From assembly GCF_014529535.1 (NCBI RefSeq), contig NW_023503608.1, positions 5,940,501-6,004,500 on the forward strand: a stretch of DNA of 64,000 nucleotides. The letters run 5' to 3'. The translations under genes were made by a program, and so were the position numbers. Under the pieces are notes generated by a model. That model made no database searches. It was given only the letters and a program-made list of their open reading frames with translations, and was not told the DNA's origin. The stretch is from Bradysia coprophila. Its lineage: Eukaryota > Arthropoda > Insecta > Diptera > Sciaridae. Shown piece after piece: positions 47,593 to 59,332 of the stretch. Numbering within the stretch: the first letter of the stretch is position 1; each line of letters opens with the position of its first letter.

Positions 47593-50500
47593 ATGGTTGC
47601 AAGAAACTTTTCCGTACAAGATATACCGTATTCAAGATTACTTCAAGTTCCCGATGAAGAACGCGAATTCTTAAATCTGGAAGAATTGAAACCACATCAA
47701 TTAACCGAATTAGGAATATCCAACCATCATCGCAACGATGAATCGGAATCCAATTCTGGAACACATCATCTGGAGTTTAGTCCACAATCGATTTATTACG
47801 ATTTGAATTCACATCACACCATAGAGTATATTGACGCAATGTAGTAAATGGGTTGAATTGTAATTAAACTGACGGTGTTTTAGATTATACCCAAATGATA
47901 TGACGAAAGTAACACATGACGGTAAATTGCCGAATTCCAGTGCGTTAATAGAAAAGCAAAAGTTGCATCCGCAACAACAACAACAACAACTACATCAAAA
48001 TGTTATCATCCAACGACCTCCTGTTTCGCCCACAAGTGTTGGCGTGTCTAGGAAAAGGAAAAGCTTGTGTACGACGTAAGTAACAAAGGGCTACCTAATT
48101 ATACAAAACTTATGTGATGTTTATACTGAACTCTAAGAAACCACTTTCAAAATTGCACTCATTTTCATCTTTGGTCGGATACCAATTTGTCTAGAACTTG
48201 GTAGTACACGGTATGTGTAGAAACCTCAATCAAAAATCACAAGAATCTAGACATCTAGTCTATTGACAGTGTGAAATTTTTCGGATAGTTTTTCTTAAAA
48301 AACGAGCCATCAGAACAGTCGGAGCGTTTGCTGCGACTGAGCCCCGTACAAACCCGTATATCTATTGCGTACGTGACCCTAGTGCGTCTGTCACCCTACT
48401 TTGACCGTAAGCCTATGCGCCGGTTAAAGTAGTTAAAGTAAAATTATTATGTAATGTGTACATCTTAGAAATTGCGCATAGCGCAATTACGAAGCCCCGT
48501 ACGACGTTCCTTTCAAATAAAACAAAAATTTCAAATAGCCCTAAAATTTTAATTTATTGAGTATAAATACACATAGGGCCCTAGTAACGGCCTTAGTCCA
48601 AGGACCCAAATTTAATTTTTTTTTCAACAACATTCTATTCGGTGTTCGATTATCTTTCAAATGAAACAAAAATTACGAAAAACGGATGAAATTTACTCGA
48701 GTTGTATGTAAAATATGCACACGGAAAATTCGTCATAAACCGTAACTGAATCTACGAAATTACAATTGCGAGTGAAGTAACAGTATAAGCAAAACTATGA
48801 TGACTGCTAAAGCGATCAACAGCGAGTGAAGCACAGCAGCAAACGACAAAATCATTGGTCGAAAATGACTCTTGCAAGAAGTGACTCACAAGCACTCGAC
48901 TTGCAAAGACTGACCTCAATCCTCAACACACAAAGTAACATTTCCGTTTTCCGTTTTCGCTTTCGCTTTCGCTTTCCACAACCTGCTTTCCTCCCTAACT
49001 CCAATCATTCATTCTTGGTCCGTTTTTTGGCCCGACCCAAATCAAATTGCATCATCCAGGTCCGAGCAGAACGATTTTGTCCACATCGGGCTTGATGAGA
49101 TTCTCGCCCACAGGTCGCGTAGGTCCGTTAAAGAAATTCCGCGTACCATCAGGCAGATCAGACATTCATCATCACGTTTGAAATCAGGATACAAACCAAC
49201 CAGAGATTTCAGTAACATTGCATTCGTTTCACACGGCTATTGCATTCGTTTCACACGGCTATTGCATTCATTCGTTTCGTTTCACACAGCTACTTCTCGT
49301 TCCCTCTTGCAAAGTGGAACACAATGGGAGCCCCAAAAAACGCTAATACCCCAATCCATGCAATAAGCGCCGCCTAACAAGGTAAGAGTGGACAACGATA
49401 GTGCCAGGGCACCTTTCATCTTACGACGACATAAACAACTTCGCACATGCCAATTTTGCTTAACCTGAGACGAAAAGCTCAGGGGCGCAAATTGTAAGAA
49501 CCGGACATCTGCACACAAACCAAAACAGGACTCCTTTTTCACATTCACTAAATCACAAAGAAACTATCCTTCGGAACGACAAACAGAGCTATAGCTCTTC
49601 CCTTGCCCACACATCACGTAAAGTGACAAAAAAGAAGAAAGAAAAGCTGTTTCGACCTCGAGAACTAACGGCGGTCACTGGTCAGAGTGGACTGACCATC
49701 TTCAGTTGCTTCCGCTAGCCTCTTACACAAGACAGCAGCAAAACGTTCCATGAACAAGTGTAGGATAGTTTGCATTGAGAAATTGCCATCTGCTGATGGA
49801 AAATTTGGGGAAATAGCGGAAAGCTGCTAAGAAATCACCAAAAAATGCAGCAAAGTAAACAAAAGAACTGAGCCTGAGCTTCAAAAGTAAAAAATAAAAA
49901 ATAAAAATTCTCATGCACCGTACTCACGTCACCAACCGACATAAGGGCATCGCCGGGTTTTTTTACGTTACGCTTTAGCAACGGACTAGAAGGACATTTA
50001 AGTACTACCCGAAAAACAAAGCCAAAAACAAGAAAAACTCAGATCAGGAAAATTCAAAAAAATTCAAAAAATAAAAAATCAAAAAAGCTCTTGAAAGCCC
50101 AAAGCCCAAAAGCCTTCAACAGAAGGTTCAAAGAAAAACTTCAAGATTATTAGCACAGGACCAACTGAAATGCCTCAAAAAAACTTAAACTCAGGATAAA
50201 TCATCCCAAAAAATTTTTTTACAATAATAAAAACAGAGCAAAAATAGGAATAGTTAACAGCGTAATAGATGCTCACTATTAATGTGAACATTTTTTTTTG
50301 TAGAACGATTGAAAAAACCTCTAATTCAGAACCAGGCTCAGAATTAAAATAATAATATCCGATGACATTGCTTAGTGGGGAGAAGTACTACATTTCATAG
50401 AAAATAAATTCAATTAAATGTTGTTGCATAACCCATTCTAAATACGGACGACTTTATTCATTTAGTCAATATTCAGCATGCAGGTATAAATATGCCTATG

Positions 50501-53500
50501 TGCTGCATAAAGCAAAGTAACAACGGTTCGAAATAAAACTGCCACTATATGCAAGCAGTATAGCAGCAGTGGTAAAGTCGTTGGCAGTCAGAAACTGAGG
50601 TTAAGCATCGATGGTCGCGGTCCGTACTTGGGTGGGTGACCGGAAAAAACGTAAGCAAAAAAAAAAAATCTGTTAACAATTTAATATGATGAATTTAAAT
50701 ATAAATCTACGGCTAATAACAAATAATAATAATAAAATTGAAAATAAAAAAAAAAAAAATTTGAAAAAGTTTTTTTGTTTTTTTTGCTAACGCAAATAAA
50801 ATTGATAAAGTTAATTAAATCAATTTCTTCTATTAAACGATAAATTAGGTTGTTTATTGAATTGAAATAAATGGCGTCATTTTATATTATAAAACAGGCA
50901 TACAGCTAAGAACTGCACGCTGAAAAATAATATCCAGCACACAACAACAATATTCATTAGGCGGGCATTGTATGATCCTCAGATCAATATGCAGCACACA
51001 ACTAATGTTCTATAATCGCGAAGCTGTTCCCGATTTCTTCGTCTGGGGTGCATATATGAGTTTTCCGTGCATAGGGCCATAGTAGCGGCCTTAGTCCGAG
51101 GACCCAAATTTAATTTTTTTTTTCAACAACATTCTATTCGGTGTTCGATTATCTTTCAAATGAAACAAAAATTACGAAAAACGGATGAAATTTATCCGAG
51201 TTGTATGTAAAATACGCATAGGGCCCTAGTAGGCCTTAGTCCAAGGACCCAAATTTAATTGTTTTTCAACAACTTTCTATTCGGCGTTCGATTACCTTCC
51301 AAATGAAACAAAAATTACGAAAAACGGATTAAATTTACTTGAGTTCTATGTAAAATACACATAGGGCCCTAGTAGCTTTTCACTTCTAAGGCCCTAACTC
51401 ACGGTCCACTCACCCGATTTTAAAAAACTTTTTTTTCCTGGATTGGTATTGACAATACATATCATTTGCCGTGTCAATTACATTTCCATCGTTTATTTTG
51501 CCATAAATATCACCAAAAGACCTTAAATCACTTAGGTGGCCCTAACTCACGAAGGGCCGACCCGAATATGCCCATCTTCGAACTTAGCCTCACTATTTTG
51601 ACTTTCAGGGGAAACAAAAATTTTGAAATCGGATTTGATTTACTCAAGATATCGACGTGACAGACAGACGGCCCAAATTTTTATTGCGGATTCGTCATCT
51701 ATGAACATAGGCAAACACTTTGCCCTTACCGTCTGCTTCGAATTCCATCAATTACACACGGCATCGTAATCCTATAAGCCCCTTCGTACTTCGTACGGGG
51801 CTAATAAATTGCTTCGACTTCCAACACAGCGAAATATAATTATCGATATCGATGCCTCAACGTAATACAAATTTAATTATTATATTTTACATTTATCTTT
51901 TCGAAGACGTCAAGCATATTAACAGTGGTATTATCGAATCTGTTACTCCCGTTAGGATTATAGGGATTTTCCTTGAATGACACAAAATCTTTTACTTAAT
52001 TTGTTCTAATATAACATATAATATATGTTACACCAATTAACCTGTTACAGATGGTTGTCATCTGTTATCGACAACGACAGCAAGAATAAACGACAAGCTC
52101 TGCCTTATGAGGTCTTATATAGCAAAAAAAACATGTTCAAAACAAATGAAGTAAAAGATGTTTCTTAAATCGATCTCTAAAAATCTTCGATCAAATGAAG
52201 CAGTAGTTTGAATAGTAAAACTGTTAATATGCTTGCCGTCTGTGACAGGCTAAGATCATGATCTCTTCCAGATCTCATCATTTATTTTTGTCGTTACTGT
52301 CGATAAAATATGGCATAATCTCCATTTTTAAATAGATAAGCATTCACAGCTGTTATGTGATCAATGAACACTGTTCAGGTCACACAAAGCCATATGTTAA
52401 CGTACTCTCACTCTTCCCTCTCTGTCGATAGAATGACGCATCTAACAAAAGACCAGCTAAAGCCGAAACTGTAATATTGCATCTAGAACAATACGGCAAA
52501 GAAACATTGTAAACTTGTAAGACTCCTTCTACAGAATTGTTTCCGAAGGGAAAGTCATAACTTTACCTTCGGAGCCAATTATCCATCAGCAGGCATACGA
52601 GACACATCTCTAATAAGTCTTACAATAAGCATAGGCTCGAGCAGGCCGAACTTTTCATACATTTTTATCCTGACGAAATGGCAATTTTTCAAACATATCT
52701 CTGAATCCACTCGTCCGACTCTGCCCATTTTCCAACACCTTGTCTTCGCTTACCTTACCGCACTTCTAACAAGGGAAAACGACTATAGAAAATGTGTAGG
52801 ACAACATTTACCAAGATTTTCAATTATTTCGACACCATAAATAAGTTATTCCGTATTAACAGTGCGCTAGAGAAGTCCTTTACTCGAAACAATGCACAGT
52901 TTCTTTTTTTGTTTCAATTCAAAACCCTTTTCTTTTCAACAATTTCTACAATTTGTATTGAATCTTTCAAACATGAAATTACTTTACACTTTACATTAGG
53001 TGAGTGCGCTGTAGACGTATAGTGTAAATTTGAATCATTTGTAAATCAGGTTAAACACACGATTCATTCTACAAGAAAATTAGATGAAACCCTGCAAATG
53101 CATTTTCTTTTAAAGGTTATGCCAGGCTAATAAAATCGTAAATGACGAACTGACGTCATTGGGGAATTGTTTTCAAAGTTGAATGTTATAATTGCTTTTC
53201 AAATTCAAAGAATCTAACGTTATATATACCGGTTGAGGTTGTTTGATGTGAAAAGAGTTAAATGGTTGTTACACACAACCTCTTTCGATGGATAATTTTC
53301 TGTGAGAACATAGCTATTTTACGGCTAAACTACCACTTTACTCTGAATTGTAATTACGTTTTCGACTATTCGGTAGATTTAGTCGAATTGATATTCACCC
53401 GGGTCGTAGGTGGAATTGGAACTTCCGATAGAAATACTATTTTGCGTAAATCCTTTCAGCTAAAATTATTATTAGCACACATGTTCTCCATGAAAATTCA

Positions 53501-56500
53501 GTTTCGTGGGATGTAACAACTACTCCACGTTACCATAATGATAAACTATTTAAAGTATTTATGAGGAATTGAAACCCAAAATGGAAGCGCATCAAAATTT
53601 CCACCGATCATGTGTTTTTCACAATTCTTTTTAGAGACGGGAGCGATTTTGATGATGAGACCAGTGACGATGCCAAGTCAGTACGGACGACAGACAACAA
53701 TAAAAAGTAAGTAAAATTAAGTCATATTTATTCTTCAGTTGTAAGTATTGAATCTCTTACTTCATTTGTTTCAAGTATCGCTTAGTGTTTGATATTAGGT
53801 CTGTTCCTACGGTTGCTAGGAATCTCGCGCCGCGTCATTCACAATAATTCACATTTTGACACATTTTGTATAAGGAAGATGTCACTTTGTGAGTTATTGT
53901 GAATGACGCGGCGCGAGATTCCCTAACACCGTTCCTACCTCTGTTACAACTTTGCTTCAGTTCGGTATTTGTCGTTGAACTGTAGAATGTAAGTTGATAT
54001 GAATTTATTGAAAGTAATGTCTTTCAAGTCTATTCAATTGAACCCCTTGAAATATTGTCCAAATCTTGAAATGGGAGGGAACAAAACATCGTGGCGAACT
54101 AGGTTTACTCAATGTGCTAATAATGATAAAATAGAATGAAATAACAGGCTTTAAGAGAAAGTTTGTTACTACTTTATCTTTATCAGAGTCAGTGTCACCA
54201 CCAGATTTTTGGAGCCCTTGGTAATGGGCTGATGGAAACGCGAATCCGAAAGTTCTCGCTGATTTTTTTAAGGAGAGGCAGGGTTCCTTAACGTTAAAAC
54301 TTTATCATAAAAGTTTCACTTCGTACCGTTTCGAAATAGAACTTTTGCTTTTTCGGTACAGTTCATAACGAAATCGGTGTAACGAAAAATTATTTCGGTA
54401 TGGTTTAACGTTATAAAGAGAAACGAAATTTTTTCCGGTATAGCGTAACGTTACAAAGAGAAACGAAATATTTTCCGGTGTGGCTTAACGTTACGAAGTA
54501 AAACCAAATTTTTTCCGGTATGCCTTAACGTTACGAAGTAAAACGAATTTATTTGCGGTATGGCTTAACGTTACAAAGAGAAACGAAATCGTTTTTGGAA
54601 AGATTGTAACGTTACAGAAATAAAAAAGAATTAGTGTCAAAAAAGTTGCGGTTTCCGGAGCTGTAAATGCTCCGTTTTATAATTATATTACTTCAAAATT
54701 CAATAAAAAAAAACATTTACGATAGAAAATATTCGTATAAACCTCCCTTTAGACCAGGCTATTACTGTAATTTACTCTAATTTTCAAGATACTGTATTGG
54801 AACAGTTAATTGTCTTAACGTTATTTCATTTATCGAAAAATATTCCGTATCATGGTAACGTTACGGAATGTAACGGAAAGAATTTCGTTTTCTTTTAACG
54901 TTACGATATGTACCGGAAAAATTTACGTTTTCTTGTAACGTTACGAGATGTACCGGAAAAATTTTCGTTTTCTTGTAACGTTACGAGATGTACCGGAAAA
55001 ATTTTCGTTTTCTTGTAACGTTACGAGATGTACCGAAAAACATTTCGTTAGCAAAAACCGTTTTAGATTGTGTAACTGTAACAAATGTACCATTAAATTT
55101 TTCGTTATGATAATAACGTTACATTTGAATCGTTTTTGTAACGTTACGTCCACGTAACAAAAAATAACGTTAAAAATAACGTTATGCCGGAACCCTGGGA
55201 GAGGCGATAAATAAATTAATTTTAATTTTTAATTATGGACAGATTTTCCGAGATTTTCCAACATTAGGTATTCAAACAACAATTCCATTTTATCAATGAA
55301 ATCGGGAAATGAAAGTTATCAATGTGAGTATGGGAGTTTTTCAGTCGAGAGCAAACTAAAGAAATGGAAAGATTGTTGCAAAATATTTGTGCAGACCAAT
55401 GTGTTTTGGAAAGATATCACAATTTTGAATTGATTTATTAAAATGTTCTGAACATTTTTTTGATTTAGATACCTATTACGGTAGATAGAGCTAATTAATG
55501 TTAACTGACAATAGAGACTAATCATTCACGATTAAAATCAAAAAGTGATTTCTTTCTTAATAACTTAATAAAAAGGCTCGCTTCGTTCTCGTATTAATAT
55601 ATTAAGGAGCAGTAAAAACGATCTTTTAATAAACTGCACGATGTCTTGGTATCCCATAATACAGTTGCTTATTACTGACTTTATTTTATGACAAAAATCT
55701 TGCGCCTCATATCGCTGCATAAATATCCCACTAGTCCTGAGGATATGGTGGCACTGGTGAGAGTGGTCCCTTTAAATTAAACGGTCCGTTCAGAAAGTTT
55801 TAAGATCAAGAAATAGTTTCGACTTTACAAAATTGTAGAAATTTGCTAGTTTCATGTTCGAAGTTTTGGGGTTGTTTGCTCTAAACGTAGCTAATTAAAT
55901 GAGACTTCTTTGTATCTACTAAGGGTTTACTCAAACATCCAAGGAATATGTGAAAAACTGAAAAATTAAAGACTTCCGCAAACCTTGATTTTCGATTAAA
56001 ATCTATCGGAACAACAGTACACGTTCGATACGGTACCATAAAAATAGATCAGTTAACATTGAAAATAGAACCCTCTACATCATGAGTGTTACAATGTTTT
56101 GCAATGAGTATATAGTGGTATATTGACAGACGAAACCTTACTAGGACTAGGTCAACAGTGTCAACAACATATACGTCTAATATGACGAAGAATTTAAACA
56201 CACCGTGTAAGTATTAATGAAGTATTACGAGGTGTATGGTGTACGTTACTTGCTGTTTGTGATTTGAAATGGTACTCGATGTCAATGTAATTTAACGTAA
56301 TCCATACAAAGGTTGATCGAAATTGAAACGAAAATTTCACGGTCATATTACAGATTAGAAATTTACTGGGGGTGCAAATATATCCGACATCAACCATATG
56401 AGGCCAACACATATCTTAAACATTAAGTTCTGAATCTCGATAAATATTTTCTAAATTATATTGAAATGTTCGCCAGGCATAATCATAGCGAGATCGAAAA

Positions 56501-58930
56501 ACGTCGTCGTGATAAGATGAACACTTACATAACCGAATTGTCGTCAATGGTTCCCATGTGCAATTCAATGTCACATCGAAAATTAGACAAACTTACCGTA
56601 CTTCGTATGGCCGTTCAACATTTGAAGTCGATACGTGGTGCGGTGCATTCCTACACAGAAGGTCACTACAAGCCGGCATTTCTGTCCGAACAAGAACTGA
56701 AAATGTTAATATTGCAAGCGGCTGAAGGTTTCCTATTCGTTGTAGGATGCGATCGGGGACGAATACTTTATGTTTCAGAGTCGGTTTCGCAAGTTCTCAA
56801 TTATTCACAGGTACAGACTGTTCAAATTCAAACCGAATTACCACTAAATGCAACAAAGTTGACCGGATGTTTTAGGGTGATTTGCTGGGACAAAGTTGGT
56901 TTGATATTTTACACCCCAAGGACGTGGCGAAAGTTAAAGAACAATTGTCATCATCCGATTTAAGCCCGAGGGAGAGACTGATAGATGCAAAAAGTAATAG
57001 AATGACATCTAATTCTGACACTTTCACTTACCTATGTCGCTTCAGCAATGCTGCCACTCCGAACTGACGAACCTCTTGGCTTATCGAGACTGTGTCCAGG
57101 AGCTAGGCGTTCGTTCTTTTGTCGAATGAAATGTAAAACATCCACTCAAGTCAAAGAAGAGGCAGAAACATCGAACGGTTCGCATCGACGACGAAAACAG
57201 ATATCGACGGATAAGAAGTACACAGTCATCCAATGCACTGGATATTTAAAGTCATGGGCTCCGGCCAAAATCGGCTTAGAAGAACAAGAAACTGACGGTG
57301 ACAATGACACATGCAATTTATCGTGTTTAGTAGCCGTCGGAAGAATACCGCCCAACATTTTCACGCCAAAGATACCCACGACGGGCAATTATCCTCATCT
57401 ACGAACTATTCAATTCATATCTCGACATGCTATGGACGGAAAATTCTTGTTTGTCGATCAAAGGTATTTTAATCGCTAAAATTCATTGTAACGTAACAGG
57501 CAACATGGAAATTAATTTTTTGCATTGCACATAACTAGCGCAACACTAGTCCTCGGATTCCTACCGCAAGAGTTGCTTGTAAGTTTTGGCTCAAACTCAT
57601 TTTTATTCTGTCCTTGTTCTTTGAACATCAAATTGAATCGTTCTTCAGGGCACATCCATGTATGAGTATTATCAACATGACGATGTATCACATATGGCTG
57701 ATGCGCACAGAAAAGCATTACTGCATGGTAAAATAACGACGCCAATTTATCGTTTTAAAACTAAAGACAAAGGTTTTGTGCGGCTGCAAAGTGAATGGAA
57801 GTCATTCAAGAATCCATGGACTAAGGACGTGGAATATTTGATTTCAAAGAACTCTGTGATATTGTGAGTGCATCGATTGTTACCGTTCGACATAAGGTTT
57901 CGAGTTAAATACATTTCCGATTTGTAGAACTGAATTCCAAGAAAATTATGCTAAGGAGGACGGACAACAGATGCCAGCTAATATCGACTTTTTCGATAAT
58001 TGTAAGTATAGACAGTCAGGCTTCTCATATCTTACTCAATTGCGCAATGAAGTGGAGCACAAGCATTCCACTGAATTTTGGATCAATTACTCGCCGGCGT
58101 CAAAATTACTCTTACACTTACTGTCTAAGTCTATCTCACTCTATGGACACAACTTTCGTTTGTCTGATCTTTTTACATACTCACCTATTGTGTAGACGCC
58201 CTTCTAACATTTCCATTCATCTTCCATTTCATTTTACAGCAAGCGGACGTGAAATGCACTGGATCATCAATTCCCATGTCGAGGCAAGTAAAATTGGACG
58301 CAAAATTGCCAACCAAGTAATTGATTACCATCGACGCTTTGATAACTCATCGTCTGGTAACTCTTTCAGCAGAAAACTGTTTCAATCAAAAATTCATTTT
58401 CATTTCGCATTAACTCTAAAGAAGATAGTCCGCTTCCATCTGACGAACCTCAACCGAGTACTAGCACCCACTTATTATCGTCATGTGAAAACAGTGGTTC
58501 CGGTCACGAGATACCTAACACAGAATATGCATCCACGTCTCATCAACAACGGGCTAATGGAACCTTACCAGGTTATAATCACATGCGAACGTCTATGATA
58601 GTAACACCTGATCAAGGTAAACCAATGAATTTCTGGAACCGTTTCCGTATATTTTGATGCGACATTCTTTCTTTAATCGTTCTCAGATTCAGATTCCGAA
58701 ATAATTCGAATGATGGGTAGTTCGGCGATACCAGAACCGGCCATACCAACAACAACATCCGATGGCAACGATGAGGCCGCAATGGCTGTTATAATGAGTT
58801 TATTAGAAGCTGATGCAGGTAGGGTTTTTTCTTGTGTCATATTGCACACCAATTGGGCTAAGTTATTTAATTGAACATAGGTCTCGGCGATCCAGTTGAT
58901 TTCAATGGTCTGCCGTGGCCGTTACCTTGA
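47593..58930 (+). CDS. cyc: CYCLE / BMAL1 circadian bHLH-PAS transcription factor
   Basis: CYC pairs with CLOCK on E-boxes to drive period and timeless transcription. Thirteen exons join in phase (734 aa): 47593-47840, 47884-48075, 53635-53706, 56477-56810, 56876-56993, 57046-57463, 57539-57578, 57649-57863, 57928-58001, 58240-58356, 58422-58616, 58687-58818, 58881-58930. The bHLH (about 171-225) has [18 protein letters not shown] follows ([38 protein letters not shown]); then [16 protein letters not shown] and PAS-B ([18 protein letters not shown]). The last ~35 residues ([24 protein letters not shown]) are the BMAL1-type transactivation tail, which Drosophila CYC lacks. A six-glutamine run sits near residue 107. 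The first two exons (about 146 residues before the 5.6-kb intron) are not recognisable; other 5' ends may exist. Confidence 0.93.
48571..48720 (+). repeat. 'AGGGCCCTAGTA' 150-bp unit, copy 1
   Basis: ACATAGGGCCCTAGTAACGGCCTTAGTCCAAGGACCC, then TTTCAACAACATTCTATTCGGTGTTCGATTATC, ending GAGTTGTATGTAAAATATGCAC. Near-identical to the tandem copies at 51070-51360. Confidence 0.85.
50597..50643 (+). repeat. 5S-rRNA-like SINE head (fragment)
   Basis: CTGAGGTTAAGCATCGATGGTCGCGG TCCGTACTTGGGTGGGTGACCGG closely resembles the internal control region of 5S rRNA (box A GTTAAGC, intermediate element, box C with GTACTTGG.TGGGTGACC). It is too short and diverged outside this core to be a functional 5S gene. 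It is followed within 20 bp by an A-run, as in SINE3-type retroposons that borrow the 5S promoter. Confidence 0.7.
51070..51380 (+). repeat. 'AGGGCCCTAGTA' 150-bp unit, two tandem copies plus a start
   Basis: Two head-to-tail copies (about 51070-51216 and 51217-51360) and the beginning of a third (AATACACATAGGGCCCTAGTAG). With the copy at 48571 this gives three full units in one intron, in the same orientation. Confidence 0.85.
51930..52025 (-). repeat. Dispersed repeat family R1, partial (minus strand)
   Basis: Read on the minus strand: AACAAATTAAGTAAAAGATTTTGTGTC, then GAGTAACAGATTCGATAATACCACTGTTAATATGCTTGACGTCT. Confidence 0.6.
52060..52250 (+). repeat. Dispersed repeat family R1, best copy
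   Basis: GTCATCTGTTATCGACAACGACAGCAAGAATAAACGACAAGCTCTGCCTTATGAGGTCTTATATAGCA, then CATGTTCAAAACAAATGAAGTAAAAGAT, TCGATCAAATGAAGCAGTAG and CTTGCCGTCTGTGACAG. It shows the most complete pattern in the window. Confidence 0.7.
53811..53930. mobile_element. 120-bp hairpin MITE with 8-bp duplication
   Basis: Ends GGTTGCTAGGAATCTCGCGCC and inverted GGTGTTAGGGAATCTCGCGCC extend into CGCGTCATTCACAATAA arms. Flanked by GTTCCTAC at 53803-53810 and 53931-53938. The GC-rich core of the arms stands out from the AT-rich intron. Confidence 0.85.
54279..55197. mobile_element. Foldback hAT-like element filled with TAACGTTAC repeats
   Basis: Ends CAGGGTTCCTTAACGTTA and inverted CAGGGTTCCGGCATAACGTTA, flanked by GGAGAGG at 54272-54278 and 55198-55204 (7 bp exact). 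Each arm is an array of ~55-60-bp units centred on TAACGTTAC with (A)AACGAAAT and TTCCGGTA, inverted between arms. CAGGG is a typical hAT terminus. No coding capacity. Confidence 0.85.
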
Positions 58931-59332
58931 AATATCAATCTGATTTCGAGTTGAATTTGAAACGGATGCGTTTACTCTTACTGTTTACTTATAGCTTTAT
59001 GTTTTAATATGTACGTACAATTCGAAGTTGCTGTGAATTATTAAACAATTTTTTGGGTCCACATTTTCTTTAATATGAAATCCAATTAACATTCCGCAGA
59101 GCTCTAAAATCGTTAATCCTTAATAAATTATCTTTTATTGAAATCTCAAACCCTGCTGACATTAAACACCTTTCAGTTAGTAAATATTATCGCAAAGGAT
59201 CTGTAAAAAAAACATAAGATCTACTTACAGGGTATGTACTAGAAGTACTAGATTTGCCATTTTTCTTTGATAAATATTGAATCTAGTATTTCGTTTGCAT
59301 TGGAATAAAAAAAAAAACTTAGCAACGCGCTT

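Larger units (their letters stand above)
48076..53634. other. cycle intron 2, repeat-filled
   Basis: A 5.6-kb intron between GTAAGT (48076) and TTTTTAG (53634). It contains an insertion-like segment about 48489-51804 with short inverted GAAGCCCCGTACGA ends, the 150-bp 'AGGGCCCTAGTA' units, a 5S-like SINE fragment, and R1 repeats at 51.93 and 52.07 kb. No exon is seen; the open frames at 48826-49095 and 52792-53022 are unsupported. Confidence 0.6.
53707..56476. other. cycle intron 3
   Basis: A 2.8-kb intron with the 120-bp hairpin element at 53811-53930 and the 919-bp foldback element at 54279-55197. The remainder is unremarkable. Confidence 0.6.

Noticed and set aside
50597..50643. Functional 5S rRNA gene
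   Set aside because: Only the promoter core is recognisable; the rest of a ~120-nt 5S gene is not.
57948..58598. 216-codon open frame
   Set aside because: It reads out of frame through a cycle intron (57948-58239) and then through exon 10 and the 65-bp intron at 58357-58421. The spliced cycle frame explains the real coding parts.
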